DNA from: Bacteroidales bacterium
GTDB taxonomy: Bacteria > Bacteroidota > Bacteroidia > Bacteroidales > Muribaculaceae
Length of the DNA stretch: 57,723 bases
Direction: 5' to 3'
Assembly (NCBI GenBank): GCA_020859845.1
Contig: JAJBVL010000065.1
Coordinates: forward strand, 14,786-72,508
The notes under the pieces were generated by a model. The model ran no database searches. It worked only from the letters and a program-made list of their open reading frames with translations, and was not told where the DNA came from. Position numbers and translations under genes: made by a program. This document shows positions 26,133 to 35,555 of this stretch, piece by piece. Numbering within the stretch: position 1 is the first letter of the stretch; each line of letters opens with the position of its first letter.

Positions 26133-27647
26133 CTACCTCTTTGTTTTTTCTTTACGCAGGCGCTCCGCAAGGTCAAACACCACCTCGGGATGCTGTGCAG
26201 CTACGTTGGTCTGCTCGCCCACGACAGTCATGTCGTAGAGCTGGGGCGTTTGTAGGTAGCCGGTCTCTATCTTTGGGCCCCAAGTGATCAAAGGGGCTCC
26301 ATCGCTGGGCTCGATATACTTCCACTGGGAGGTGCGCAGCGAGAGGGCATGGTTGTTGGCTTGCTCTATCACGTAGTCGCGCCCCACGGTGTCTTGACCG
26401 AGCAATACGGCCAGCTGGTCGCGGCTATCAGGGGCTTCTCCTTGGGGTATCTTGGCGCCGGTGAGAGCAGCAAGAGATGCCAGCCAGTCGATCTGCGACA
26501 CGAGGGCGTCGCTCTGCTGACCACCCTTGATGGTGGCAGGCCAATGGACTATGAGCGGGATACGTGTGCCGCCTTCGAAAGCGCTATACTTGCCACCGCG
26601 CAGGGGGCCTGTAGGGGAGTGGCCGTTGAGCAGCTCCTCTGCTTGGTCGTCATAACCATCGTCAACCACAGGGCCGTTGTCGCTTGAGAGCAGGATAAGA
26701 GTATTGTCGGTGAGACCCAGAGAGTCGAGAGTGGCCAGCAGTTGCCCTACGCTCCAGTCAAACTGAGCTATGGCATCTCCGCGAAGCCCCATCTTGTTCT
26801 TGCCACGAAAACGCTCGTGGGGGAAGCGAGGCACGTGGACGTCATTCGTGGCAAAGTACATGAAGAAAGGCTCATCTTGGTGGGCCACAATGTAGTCGAT
26901 GGCATGCTGGGTGATGGAGTCGGCTATATTCTCATCTTTCCAGAGAGCCTTGCCTCCACCTTTCATGTAGCCAATGCGGCTAATGCCGTTGACTATCGAC
27001 ATGTCGTGGCCATGGCTCGGACGCAGATTGTAGAGAAGTTCGGGGTTGTCGGCGCCCGTAGGCTCTCCCTCAAAATTCTCACGATAGCTGACGTAGATGG
27101 GAGCCTCGGGGTCGTAGTTGGCCACCAGCCCATTCTCAATGAATACGCATGGCACACGGTCGGCTGTAGCAGCCATGATATACGAGTAGTCAAAACCGAG
27201 GTCGCCGAGAGCGGCTGGCAGGGGAGCGTTCCAGTCTTGCTCGCCGGTGCGGTTGCCAAGCCCAAGATGCCACTTGCCGAAGGCCGCCGTCTGGTAGCCA
27301 GCACTCTTAAACATGTCGGCAATCGTGTATTGCTCTGGGCGCACTATCATTCCGGCGTTGCCAGGAGCCACGTCGGTGCCAGGGCGTCGCCAAGAATATT
27401 CGCCCGTCAGCAGCGAGTAGCGCGAGGGAGTGGAGGTGGAGGCCACCGCATGAGCGTTGGCAAACTGTATGCCGTTTCTCGCCAGGCGGTTGACGGCTGG
27501 GGTCTCTACATTCTTGGCACCGTAGCATTCGAGGTCGCCATATCCAAGATCGTCAGCAAAGATGATGATGACGTTGGGCTGGGGTTGCTCTTGAGCAGCG
27601 GCTCCAAGAGCCAGGAGGGAGAGAGGCAATACAGGTAGTTTTGGCAT
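26133..27647 (-). CDS. Exported arylsulfatase (serine-type)
   Basis: A 504-residue S1-family sulfatase. A signal peptide (about 1-18) is followed by the metal-binding block VIIIFADDLGYGD and the active-site signature S-T-P-S-R at 72-76. Ser72 is the residue turned into formylglycine, so it needs an anaerobic sulfatase-maturing radical-SAM enzyme, which is not in the window. Other sulfatase blocks are FGKWHLG, MYFATNDVHVPRFPH and LSSDNGP. The substrate could be host glycan sulfate, but the sequence does not specify. Confidence 0.92.
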   Translation of the reverse strand: MPKLPVLPLSLLALGAAAQEQPQPNVIIIFADDLGYGDLECYGAKNVETPAVNRLARNGIQFANAHAVASTSTPSRYSLLTGEYSWRRPGTDVAPGNAGMIVRPEQYTIADMFKSAGYQTAAFGKWHLGLGNRTGEQDWNAPLPAALGDLGFDYSYIMAATADRVPCVFIENGLVANYDPEAPIYVSYRENFEGEPTGADNPELLYNLRPSHGHDMSIVNGISRIGYMKGGGKALWKDENIADSITQHAIDYIVAHQDEPFFMYFATNDVHVPRFPHERFRGKNKMGLRGDAIAQFDWSVGQLLATLDSLGLTDNTLILLSSDNGPVVDDGYDDQAEELLNGHSPTGPLRGGKYSAFEGGTRIPLIVHWPATIKGGQQSDALVSQIDWLASLAALTGAKIPQGEAPDSRDQLAVLLGQDTVGRDYVIEQANNHALSLRTSQWKYIEPSDGAPLITWGPKIETGYLQTPQLYDMTVVGEQTNVAAQHPEVVFDLAERLRKEKTKR

Positions 27648-27684
27648 GGGGGTGGGATTTTGGGGGTGAGTAAATATAGGGTCT

Positions 27685-27752
27685 TAAAAGCTAAAAAAGG
27701 GTAAAAGCTAAAGAGAACGGGTAAAAGCTAAAGAAAGCTAAAAGGTAAAAGC
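27685..27752. repeat. Degenerate AAAAGCTA/GGTAAAAGCTA repeat
   Basis: AAAAGCTAAA-type units at uneven spacing fill the gap between the tricorn-like gene stop (27754) and the sulfatase region. It resembles the 7-bp family, but GCTA replaces GTC/GGC and the periodicity is broken. Confidence 0.7.
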
Positions 27753-27753
27753 A

Positions 27754-30700
27754 TTAGTGGGAGAGCATCTCCTTGATGGCGCGGTCGAGCTGTGGGTCTT
27801 GACCGTTGAGAATCTGCTCGGGGGATGTGTAAACCTCGATGTCGGGCCATAGCTCTTGGTTCTCCAGATAGCGGCCTTGCTCGTCAACGCATCCCACTTG
27901 AGGAATGCCAAATACCAACGACGGGTCAATCTGGCGTTCCCACCACACGGCGGTCATAGTGCCAGGCACGGGTGTGCCTATCAACTGGCCAAGGCCAAGG
28001 GTCTTGTAGGTCCAGGGGAAACCGTGGGCATTGCTGTAGTCGTCCTCGCATACGAGCACGCAGGAAGGCTTGTTCCAGCGGTTGAAGGGGTCGCTACCCA
28101 CGTATTGACCGCGAGGCTTAAACTGGGCGAATTCCTTGCCGCTAAGCAGTATGGCGAGGTCTTCATGGAGCCATCCCCCACCATTGTGGCGCACGTCTAC
28201 AATGACGGCATCGCAGTTGCGATAACGCCCCAGAAGCTCTGAGAAGACGGTGCGGAAACTCTCGCTGTCCATCGACTTCACGTGGACGTAGCCCACCTTG
28301 CCTCCGGTGGCTTCTTCCACATGGCGGCGATTGCGTTCTACCCAGCGTTTGTAGAGCAGGTCGCCGTATCCGCCAACGGGCTTCAGCCGCTGCTCGGTCT
28401 TCTTGCCCTCTGTGGTGGTGACACCGAGCGTCACCGTCTTACCAGCCTTACCTGCCAGCAAGCGATAGTAGTCCTTGCCTGCTTCTATTGGTTGGCCATC
28501 TATAGAGGTGATCACGTCGCCAGCCTTGAGCGCTACGTCGGCGCGGTCCATAGGGCCACCTACGATAATCTCGCTTATACGGAGTCCATCGCCCTGATAT
28601 TCATTGTCGAAGTAAGCACCCAGGAGAGCTGTGGTCTGTGCTGTATTGTTGGGGTAGTAGCGAGCACCCGTGTGGGAGGCATTGAGTTCGCCAAGCATCT
28701 CGGAGAGCATTTCTGCAAAGTCGTAGTTGTTGGTAATCCAAGGCATATAGCGCTGGTAGGCCTCGCGATATCCCTCCCAGTCGATGCCATGGATATCGGG
28801 GTCGTAAAATTTCTCTTTCACTTGCTGCCAAGCGTGGTCAAAGATGTATTGACGTTCTTGAGCAGGGCGTAGATTGAAGTCGGCCTTAAAACTAATGTCT
28901 TTAGACGAGCCTCCGTCAAAGTCAATCTCTTTTAGTCCTCCTCTTGAGGCCATATAGCCCTTCTTCCCCTCTTTGTTGAGCTGGAAGGCTCCATATCCGG
29001 CGTTCTTGATGAGTATCTTTTGATTTCCTTCCTTGAGATCGAGTTCCCAGAGGTCGCCTTCCCCGTCAAAGTTGGAGGCAATGTAGTAGAGCTTGTCGCC
29101 CTTGGGCGAGAGAATAGCATCGCCCATATTGGCCGATGATGTGGTCAGACGGCGTATGCGGTCGCGATGGTGGGTGAGGTCAAACGTCAGCGGCTCAACG
29201 CTTTCGTCATCCTCGGCCTTTGCCTCTTTGCTTTTGCCTTTTGACTTATCGCCCTTCCCTTTTGCCTTTTGACTCTTACCTTTCGACTTATCACTATCGT
29301 CGTCGGCATCATCCTTGTCCTTGTCGGCATTGTCTTTGAGCTCGTCGGCCAAAGCAAGCTCCTCCTTCGAGAGACGGAAATGGTCGAAGGCCTCCTCGTC
29401 AAAAAACATGATGTAGACATCCTCTTCGGCGCCCCAGCTGCCATGGCTACGATAGCCGGCGCGGTCGCTCTGCCATATCATGGCCTTGCCATCGAGCACC
29501 CAGTGGGGATTGCCATCGCTATAGCCGCTCTCTGTCAGGTTGGTGATGTCGCCAGAGCCATCAGCCTTGACGAGGGCAATGTCGCTATTGTTCCATCCGC
29601 CAATACCTATATAGTCAACCAAAAACCATCGGCTGTCGGGCGACCAGCAATAAGTGATATCGCCATCGGTATACGAATAGTTGAATTGCCCAGGAAGCAC
29701 TGTGCGCTGCTGGCGGGATTCGAGATTGACCACGCAGAGCTCGGTGCGGTTTTTGAGGAAGGCCACTTCCTTGCCGTCGGGCGAGTATTGAGGCTGAAAA
29801 GCCGTGACGCCTGTCACCAAAGGATGCTCTTCTATCTCTTGAGCGTAGGTGAAATATTTATCTTCGGGGCGCACCAACGAGCTCTCATAGATGCCCCAGG
29901 TGTGAAGCCCGTTTTCGTCGGGGCGCTCAGCGGAGTAGACGAGGCTACGTCCCCCGGGGCTGAAGGCCACGTTGCGCTCTTGCTGAGGAGTATCGGTGAT
30001 GCGTTTGGTGGTGCCATACTCAATGGAGGTGACATACACGTCGCCATGGGCGATAAAGGCCACCTCTTTGCCGTTAGGCGCCACAGCAATAGTGTTGGCT
30101 CCTGAGGTCAGAGTCTGAGGAATGACGCTCTTCTCCAATCGGTCACCGACAATCTCCACGTTGAGGCGTTGAGGTTGGTTGCCAGGAGCGAGGGTATAAA
30201 GTGCGCCGTCGTAGCTGTAGGCGAGGGTACCGTTGTTGGCTCCTGAGAGAAAGCGTACGGGGTGGGTAGTGTGGTGGGTGAGTTGCTTGGCCTTGGCGCT
30301 CGGTGAGGGATCTGCTTGGTATACGTTCATGGAGCCATCAGCCTCGCTAAGGTAGTAATAGCTCTGGCCATCGGGAGCCCATACGGGATTGCGGTCTTCG
30401 CCTCGAAAAGAGGTCAGCTTCTCATACCCGCTTTTAGCGTCGGGAGCCGTCAGCCATATATCGCGGGTCACCGACGATTGATGGTGCTTGCGCCAGGGGT
30501 CTTCATAGCCTTTCTTGTCGGTGTAGAGTAGGCGCCCGTCGACAGGATTGACCGATACATTCTCCATGTGGAGTGATGTCAACATCTGAGGGCGTGCATC
30601 GCCTGTGGTCTCTACGACGTAGGTCTGGGCATAGTTGCCCGGAAACTGCAAGTCGTTGACGTCGCCCAACACTGAGGAGGAGTAGATTATATGAGTGTCG

Positions 30701-31056
30701 TCGAGAAAACTCATGGGAGTCTCCGCTCCGCTGCTCCATGTCAAACGCTGAGGCTGCCCTCCCCGAGCGTCCATGATGTAGATGTCCATCGAGCCTTCGC
30801 GGTCGGAGGCAAAAGCTATCTTGTCGCCCTTAGGGCTCCAGATTGGCATATAATCGTGGGCTGGATTGGTGGTGAGCTGGGTGGCGCGACCTCCGCGGGA
30901 GTCGACGGTGTAGATATCGCCTTGGAAGCAGAAAGCTATCTTGCTTCCATCGGGTGAAATAGCTGGGTAGCGGAGCCAGAGGGGAGAGTCGGCAGCGCTC
31001 ATTGTCATTGTCGACACGGAGAGGGCTGCAAGAGTGATAAATGAGTAGCGATTCAT
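27754..31056 (-). CDS. Tricorn-like S41 protease with PDZ domain
   Basis: An 1100-residue exported protein with the tricorn order. After a signal peptide (about 1-21) come two beta-propellers made of WD40/PD40-like repeats (SPDGSKIAF, SPKGDKIAFASDREG; about 25-570). A Lys/Asp-rich linker covers about 575-630. A tricorn core follows with His in LNASHTGARYYP. A PDZ domain (about 825-905) precedes an S41 domain with the candidate nucleophile Ser in DDYSNAHGFPW. Tricorn proteases trim peptides; the signal peptide implies a periplasmic role. Part of the linker (about 589-612) is coded by the 7-bp repeat family. Confidence 0.88.
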   Translation of the reverse strand: MNRYSFITLAALSVSTMTMSAADSPLWLRYPAISPDGSKIAFCFQGDIYTVDSRGGRATQLTTNPAHDYMPIWSPKGDKIAFASDREGSMDIYIMDARGGQPQRLTWSSGAETPMSFLDDTHIIYSSSVLGDVNDLQFPGNYAQTYVVETTGDARPQMLTSLHMENVSVNPVDGRLLYTDKKGYEDPWRKHHQSSVTRDIWLTAPDAKSGYEKLTSFRGEDRNPVWAPDGQSYYYLSEADGSMNVYQADPSPSAKAKQLTHHTTHPVRFLSGANNGTLAYSYDGALYTLAPGNQPQRLNVEIVGDRLEKSVIPQTLTSGANTIAVAPNGKEVAFIAHGDVYVTSIEYGTTKRITDTPQQERNVAFSPGGRSLVYSAERPDENGLHTWGIYESSLVRPEDKYFTYAQEIEEHPLVTGVTAFQPQYSPDGKEVAFLKNRTELCVVNLESRQQRTVLPGQFNYSYTDGDITYCWSPDSRWFLVDYIGIGGWNNSDIALVKADGSGDITNLTESGYSDGNPHWVLDGKAMIWQSDRAGYRSHGSWGAEEDVYIMFFDEEAFDHFRLSKEELALADELKDNADKDKDDADDDSDKSKGKSQKAKGKGDKSKGKSKEAKAEDDESVEPLTFDLTHHRDRIRRLTTSSANMGDAILSPKGDKLYYIASNFDGEGDLWELDLKEGNQKILIKNAGYGAFQLNKEGKKGYMASRGGLKEIDFDGGSSKDISFKADFNLRPAQERQYIFDHAWQQVKEKFYDPDIHGIDWEGYREAYQRYMPWITNNYDFAEMLSEMLGELNASHTGARYYPNNTAQTTALLGAYFDNEYQGDGLRISEIIVGGPMDRADVALKAGDVITSIDGQPIEAGKDYYRLLAGKAGKTVTLGVTTTEGKKTEQRLKPVGGYGDLLYKRWVERNRRHVEEATGGKVGYVHVKSMDSESFRTVFSELLGRYRNCDAVIVDVRHNGGGWLHEDLAILLSGKEFAQFKPRGQYVGSDPFNRWNKPSCVLVCEDDYSNAHGFPWTYKTLGLGQLIGTPVPGTMTAVWWERQIDPSLVFGIPQVGCVDEQGRYLENQELWPDIEVYTSPEQILNGQDPQLDRAIKEMLSH
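29217..29292. repeat. 7-bp repeat family inside the tricorn-like gene
   Basis: On the coding strand, AAAAGTC/AAAAGGC-type units are read through as Lys-Ser-Lys-Gly-Lys-like residues (about 589-612). Three 7-bp units make one 7-codon period, so the repeat is tolerated only in multiples of three. This is the same family as the repeats in the gaps between genes. Confidence 0.85.
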
Positions 31057-31100
31057 AGGGAAGTAATGTGGTGGATGGTCACTGAATGGTTTTGAGATTG

Positions 31101-31108
31101 CAAATCTA
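31101..31108 (-). promoter_or_regulatory. -7 promoter box of the tricorn-like gene
   Basis: TAGATTTG on the minus strand (31108-31101), about 45 nt before the ATG at 31056. The -33 element is not obvious. Confidence 0.45.
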
Positions 31109-31158
31109 CGAAAAATAACGTGAAAAGCCCACAGAGAAAAGAAAAATTCTTAAATCTT

Positions 31159-31189
31159 TTGTTTCTCAAACGTTTATTGACTACTTTTG
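31159..31189 (+). promoter_or_regulatory. Promoter of the C69 dipeptidase gene
   Basis: TTG at 31159-31161 and TACTTTTG at 31182-31189 with a 20-bp spacer. The ATG is at 31236. It diverges from the tricorn-like gene promoter. Confidence 0.65.
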
Positions 31190-31235
31190 TAGGAGAAAAT
31201 AAATCAAAAAAATTCAATATACCAATCATAATCCT

Positions 31236-32882
31236 ATGCACCGACTGATAAAACTTTTGCTTCCAGCAGTGGGCGTTGTAGCTTATATGCCTGCCGCTGA
31301 TGCCTGCACGAGCCTTATCGCCAACGCTGGCGCTACTACCGATGGCTCCGTCATGATCACTTATGCTGCCGATAGCCACGTATTATATGGCGAGCTCTAC
31401 AACCAGCCTGCCGCTGACCATGCTCCTGGCACGATGCGCCCGGTAGTGGAGTGGGACACCCACAAGCTCCTCGGCGAGATTCCCGAAGTAGCCCATACCT
31501 ACGCTACTATTGGCAACATGAATGAACATGGCCTCACTATCTCTGAGAGCACGTGGGGCGGACGTCCCGAGCTGGCTGGCAGTGGCCTCATTGACTATGG
31601 AAGCCTTATCTATATCACCCTCCAGCGCGCCAAGACTGCCCGCGAAGCTGTAGATGTGATGACCTCTCTTGTCAAAGACTATGGCTATTCCAGCAGCGGC
31701 GAATCCTTCTCGATAGCCGACCCAAATGAAGCTTGGATCATGGAGATGATAGGCAAGGGACAAAGCGACCCAGGTGCCGTATGGGTGGCTCGTCGTGTGC
31801 CTGATGGCTACATCTCAGGCCATGCCAATCATAGCCGCATCCATCAGTTCCCGCTCAACGACCCCGAGACCCTCTACGCCCCCGACGTCATCTCCTTTGC
31901 TCGAAAGCAGGGCCTCTATGAGGGCAAGGACGAAGACTTTAGCTTCTCGTCGACCTATGCCGAGCTTGATGGTGGCGCCGTTCGTGGTTGCGATGGCCGT
32001 GTGTGGGCCTACTACAATAAGTTTGCCGATGGCATGGATGCCTATCTTCCTTGGGTGTTGAAAGCTGAGGGTGAAGTGCTGCCTCTTTGGGTGAAGCCCG
32101 ACAAGCCTGTGAGCGTACGCGACATGCAATGGATGATGCGCGACCACTTTGAAGGCACTCCTATGGACATGACGCTCGATATCGGCGCAGGCCCCTACAA
32201 GGTGCCTTATCGTTGGCGCCCATTGACGTTTGAGGTAGACAGCGTCACCTACACCCACGAGCGCGCTATCGCCACCCAGCAGACAGGCTTCTCCTTTGTC
32301 AGCCAGATGAACGCCCGTGCCCACGATGCTATGAAAGGCATCCTTTGGTTTGGTGTCGACGATGCCAATACGTGTGTCTACATCCCTGTCTACAGTTGTG
32401 TAGTGGAGGCTCCTCATGAATTTGCAGTGGGGAATGGCGACATGTACAACATCTCGTGGGATGCCGCATTCTGGGTAAACAATTATGTGGCCAATCAAGC
32501 ATATAATCGCTATTCGCAGATGATACCCGATATTCGCCGCGTGCAGAATGGCATCGAGGACCGTCTGGAGGCTCAAGTAGCCGAGCTCCGCACTCAGGTT
32601 GAGGGCAAGAGCTATGATGATGCAGCTGCTCTGCTCCGCGCTCACACTGCCGATGCTTCAGCTGCATATACAAAGGAATACAAGGCGCTGGGCGACTTCC
32701 TCCTCGTGAAATTCCTCGACGGCAATATCAAGAAGGAGGTTGACGGCAAGCTGGCCACTACTCCCGAGGGTGTCCCTGAATATCCCGACTTCCCTGGCTA
32801 CGATGAGGGCTACTATCGCTCCATAGCCAAGGATCCTAACGGCGGCGAGCGTCTGCGTCTGTTGGAAATCGACAAGAAATAA
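31236..32882 (+). CDS. C69-family dipeptidase
   Basis: A 548-residue peptidase of the PepD/C69 (Ntn-hydrolase) family. The signal peptide ends at Ala23, and cleavage exposes Cys24 (CTSLIANAGATTDGSV), the expected N-terminal nucleophile. Supporting blocks are NEHGLTISESTWGGRPEL, SFSIADPNEAWIMEMIG and VWVARRVPDGYISGHANHSRI. It probably hydrolyses dipeptides in the periplasm. It has its own promoter and is followed after 17 bp by the cytidine deaminase gene. Confidence 0.92.
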   Translation: MHRLIKLLLPAVGVVAYMPAADACTSLIANAGATTDGSVMITYAADSHVLYGELYNQPAADHAPGTMRPVVEWDTHKLLGEIPEVAHTYATIGNMNEHGLTISESTWGGRPELAGSGLIDYGSLIYITLQRAKTAREAVDVMTSLVKDYGYSSSGESFSIADPNEAWIMEMIGKGQSDPGAVWVARRVPDGYISGHANHSRIHQFPLNDPETLYAPDVISFARKQGLYEGKDEDFSFSSTYAELDGGAVRGCDGRVWAYYNKFADGMDAYLPWVLKAEGEVLPLWVKPDKPVSVRDMQWMMRDHFEGTPMDMTLDIGAGPYKVPYRWRPLTFEVDSVTYTHERAIATQQTGFSFVSQMNARAHDAMKGILWFGVDDANTCVYIPVYSCVVEAPHEFAVGNGDMYNISWDAAFWVNNYVANQAYNRYSQMIPDIRRVQNGIEDRLEAQVAELRTQVEGKSYDDAAALLRAHTADASAAYTKEYKALGDFLLVKFLDGNIKKEVDGKLATTPEGVPEYPDFPGYDEGYYRSIAKDPNGGERLRLLEIDKK

Positions 32883-32899
32883 TAATTATTCATCCCCTT

Positions 32900-33373
32900 A
32901 TGCATCGATTTGATATCACTACGCCCATCGAGGTCAAGAGCCTCGATGAGCTCGATGCTCGCGAGGTGGCTTTGGTAGAGGCAGCTCTCCAAGCCACCTT
33001 GCGTGCTTATTCCCCCTATAGCCATTTCAGCGTGGGCGCTGCCATACGCCTCTCCGACGACACTATCGTAGCCGGCTCCAATCAGGAAAATGTGGCTTAC
33101 CCGTCGGGGATGTGCGCTGAGCGCACGGCGGCTTATTATGCCCATTCACGCCATCCTGAGGCGCGTTTTGTGGCTATTGCCGTAGCTGCCCGTGATAGTC
33201 AAGGACGCCAACCCGATGAGCCCATTACGCCGTGCGGTGCCTGTCGGCAAGCGTTGCTGCAATATGAGCTGCTCGCCGGCGCTCCTGTCAAGGTATATAT
33301 GGCCGGTCGCCAAGAGATATGGATGGCTCCCTCCATAGAGAGCCTCCTCCCTCTCTGCTTCAAAGACTTCTAA
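32900..33373 (+). CDS. cdd: Cytidine deaminase
   Basis: A 157-residue zinc hydrolase that deaminates cytidine and deoxycytidine for pyrimidine salvage. The first motif is CAERTA, with zinc ligand Cys72 and catalytic Glu74. The second is PCGACRQ (Cys112, Cys115). YSHFSVGAAI and GSNQENVAYPSG contribute to the nucleoside site. Length fits the small tetrameric class. It ends 7 bp before a 9-bp repeat array. Confidence 0.95.
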   Translation: MHRFDITTPIEVKSLDELDAREVALVEAALQATLRAYSPYSHFSVGAAIRLSDDTIVAGSNQENVAYPSGMCAERTAAYYAHSRHPEARFVAIAVAARDSQGRQPDEPITPCGACRQALLQYELLAGAPVKVYMAGRQEIWMAPSIESLLPLCFKDF

Positions 33374-33380
33374 GCTTCCC

Positions 33381-33425
33381 ATAAGCCCTATAATCCCCAT
33401 AAGCCCTATAGGGCCTATAAGTCCT
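33381..33425. repeat. 9-bp tandem repeat (ATAAGCCCT), 5 units
   Basis: ATAAGCCCT, ATAATCCCC, ATAAGCCCT, ATAGGGCCT and ATAAGTCCT, right after cdd. Related arrays are at 33976-34038, 45108-45134 and 57211-57267. Confidence 0.9.
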
Positions 33426-33481
33426 CAACTTATCCCAAGCCTGATTGTTTTATTACTAAAAACCTTTACACTTTACACGCT

Positions 33482-33970
33482 ATGAAACGGTCAAGCTTAT
33501 TCACGATATTAGGCGTAGCGATGCTGAGCGGGGCTCTGCTCAGTGGCTGCGCGGCTTGGGATGCTTCGTGGGATGTCACCCCAGGGGTATACGTGGGCGG
33601 TAGTTTAGGGTTAGGCCCTGGCATTAGCATACCTCCTCTGGGTCCTCCTCCTCCCTCGCCCATCGTGGCTGTCAACCCTCCATTGCTCAACCATCCTATC
33701 CATCCAGTCAGCAAGCCTATCAACCCTGGCATGGGCAACAACCCCGGCATAGGCAACAATCCTGGCATTAATGTCCCCAACAATCCTGGCAATAATCCAG
33801 GGAACAACAATGTGCCCAATCAGCCCTCCAACATTGGTGGAGGTCCAGGCCTTCTGATAGGAGGAAGCAGCAGCGGGCAGCGCCCTGGAGCTAATATGCC
33901 CACCTTTACTCCCAGCGAAGGTGGCGGTGGCGGCAACAATCTTCCAGTAATGAATCCTGGGCGCCATTAA
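33482..33970 (+). CDS. Pro/Asn/Gly-rich putative lipoprotein
   Basis: A 162-residue exported protein. A lipoprotein signal (GVAMLSGALLSGC, Cys23) is followed by about 135 residues of low complexity. These include a proline cluster (GPPPPSP), repeated NNPGI/GNNPG units (about 80-110) and a Gly/Ser-rich end. No domain is recognised. It could be a surface linker or stalk. It is flanked on both sides by 9-bp repeat arrays. Confidence 0.65.
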   Translation: MKRSSLFTILGVAMLSGALLSGCAAWDASWDVTPGVYVGGSLGLGPGISIPPLGPPPPSPIVAVNPPLLNHPIHPVSKPINPGMGNNPGIGNNPGINVPNNPGNNPGNNNVPNQPSNIGGGPGLLIGGSSSGQRPGANMPTFTPSEGGGGGNNLPVMNPGRH

Positions 33971-33975
33971 CCGCT

Positions 33976-34038
33976 ATAAGCCACATAAGCCATATAAGCC
34001 CCATAGGTCCCATAGGTCCTATAAGGCCTATACGCCCT
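33976..34038. repeat. 9-bp tandem repeat (ATAAGCCNN), 7 units
   Basis: Seven 9-bp units from ATAAGCCAC to ATACGCCCT lie between the lipoprotein gene stop (33970) and the convergent GH3 gene stop (34046). Confidence 0.9.
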
Positions 34039-34045
34039 AGAGGCT

Positions 34046-35551
34046 CTATCCCTCCTCATTAATCCTCAGCAGCTCATCTATTATATGACGATCATTGGCT
34101 AGGCGGGCCACCTTGCGCTGTCCGCCCAGCTTTCCTGTGGCTGCCAGCCACTGATCAAAGAGCCCTGGGCGCGCATTGACGATGGTCAGCGGCGAAAGGA
34201 AGATGTCGGAGGAGCGCTTGGCATCGTAGTCGCTATTCTCGGCGCGCAGGCAGTCGTCAAGACAGCGTTCGAAAGCATGCAAATCGTCGGGGGCTTTTGC
34301 CCACTCTATCACCCATTGATGGTGGCCTTTGCTCTTATCAGTAGTATACACAGGGGCTGCTGTATAGTTGAGGGCCTCGCATCCCATCTGCTGGCAGGCT
34401 TTTGTCAGAGCAGCGTCGGTGTTGTAGACCATCACTTCCTCGCCAAAAGCGTTGATGAAATGGCGTGTGCGCCCCGCCAATGATATCTTGAGGATTGGAG
34501 CAGTGCTCTCTATTTTTATTGTGTCGCCAAGAGGATATCGCCAAAGGCCATTGCACGAGGTTATAATCAACCCATACACTTCTCCCTCTACCGCCTCCCA
34601 TACAGGGATTATCTGCTCGTCGCCGAGCCGTTGTAACTCGTAGAATACGCCAGCATCGGGGAGGAGCATCATGGGGCCAGGCTCGCGAGTGGTTTGCACA
34701 GCGAAGAAGCCTTCGCTGGCATTATACGTCTCCAGAAAGTGCATTTTCTTTGGGTCGGTAATTGCTTGGTATTGCTCGCGATAAGGCCCAAAGGCTATAC
34801 CCCCATGGAAAAACACCTCCAGCCGTGGCCATATGTCGTGGAGACTCTCAGCCCCGGCTTTCTTCATCATGGCACGGAGCACGGTGAGCCACCATGAAGG
34901 CACTCCCGAGATATTGGTCACTCCGCGGTGGCGCAAGGCCGTCTCCACCAGTCGGGGTAGTTTCTCTTTCCAGTCGGCCATCAAAGCCACCTCTTTCTTT
35001 GGGATACGCACCAAGTTGGCCAACGGATTTATTCGCTCTATGAGATGAGCCGACAGGTCGCCTACCTTCACTCTTCTGTCTTTGAGTTTAAGTTCGTTGG
35101 CAAAGCTGCCTCCAAGTATGAAAGCTTGTCCGTCAAAGACGCGACTCTCGGGGTAAAGCCGTAGATAATGGGCCACCGACTCCTTGCCGCCGCGATAATG
35201 GCAGGCAGTGAGCGACTCTTCGGTGAGAGGTATATATTTGCTTTTGCCATCGCTTGTCCCCGACGATTGGGCAAAGCGGCGTGTGACCCCCGGCCACAAT
35301 ATGTCCTTCTCGCCGCCTACCATTTTCATCACCCAAGGTCGCAACTCTTCGTAGGGCGTCACCGGCTGTCCTTGCCAGTCGGAGTAGCTTCTGATGCCCG
35401 AGAATCCATGCGCGAGCCCCCATTGGGTATTTGCTCCCTGCTTAAGTAGCGAGATCAGCTGCTGGCGCTGCACCTCTTCAAGCCGAGTAGCAGCCTTCAG
35501 GGTAGCGTCGGCGCCCTTAAGAAATAGTGGGCGTAATATCTGAGTAATCAT
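34046..35551 (-). CDS. GH3 auxin-responsive-promoter-family protein
   Basis: A 501-residue bacterial GH3 protein. Plant GH3 enzymes adenylate small acids and join them to amino acids. The nucleotide-binding stretch AQSSGTSDGKSKYIPLTEESL (about 92-112), TYNASEGFFAVQ and the C-terminal domain fit the family. The bacterial substrate is unknown. It starts 4 bp after the DUF486 gene. Confidence 0.85.
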   Translation of the reverse strand: MITQILRPLFLKGADATLKAATRLEEVQRQQLISLLKQGANTQWGLAHGFSGIRSYSDWQGQPVTPYEELRPWVMKMVGGEKDILWPGVTRRFAQSSGTSDGKSKYIPLTEESLTACHYRGGKESVAHYLRLYPESRVFDGQAFILGGSFANELKLKDRRVKVGDLSAHLIERINPLANLVRIPKKEVALMADWKEKLPRLVETALRHRGVTNISGVPSWWLTVLRAMMKKAGAESLHDIWPRLEVFFHGGIAFGPYREQYQAITDPKKMHFLETYNASEGFFAVQTTREPGPMMLLPDAGVFYELQRLGDEQIIPVWEAVEGEVYGLIITSCNGLWRYPLGDTIKIESTAPILKISLAGRTRHFINAFGEEVMVYNTDAALTKACQQMGCEALNYTAAPVYTTDKSKGHHQWVIEWAKAPDDLHAFERCLDDCLRAENSDYDAKRSSDIFLSPLTIVNARPGLFDQWLAATGKLGGQRKVARLANDRHIIDELLRINEEG

Positions 35552-35555
35552 TGCC

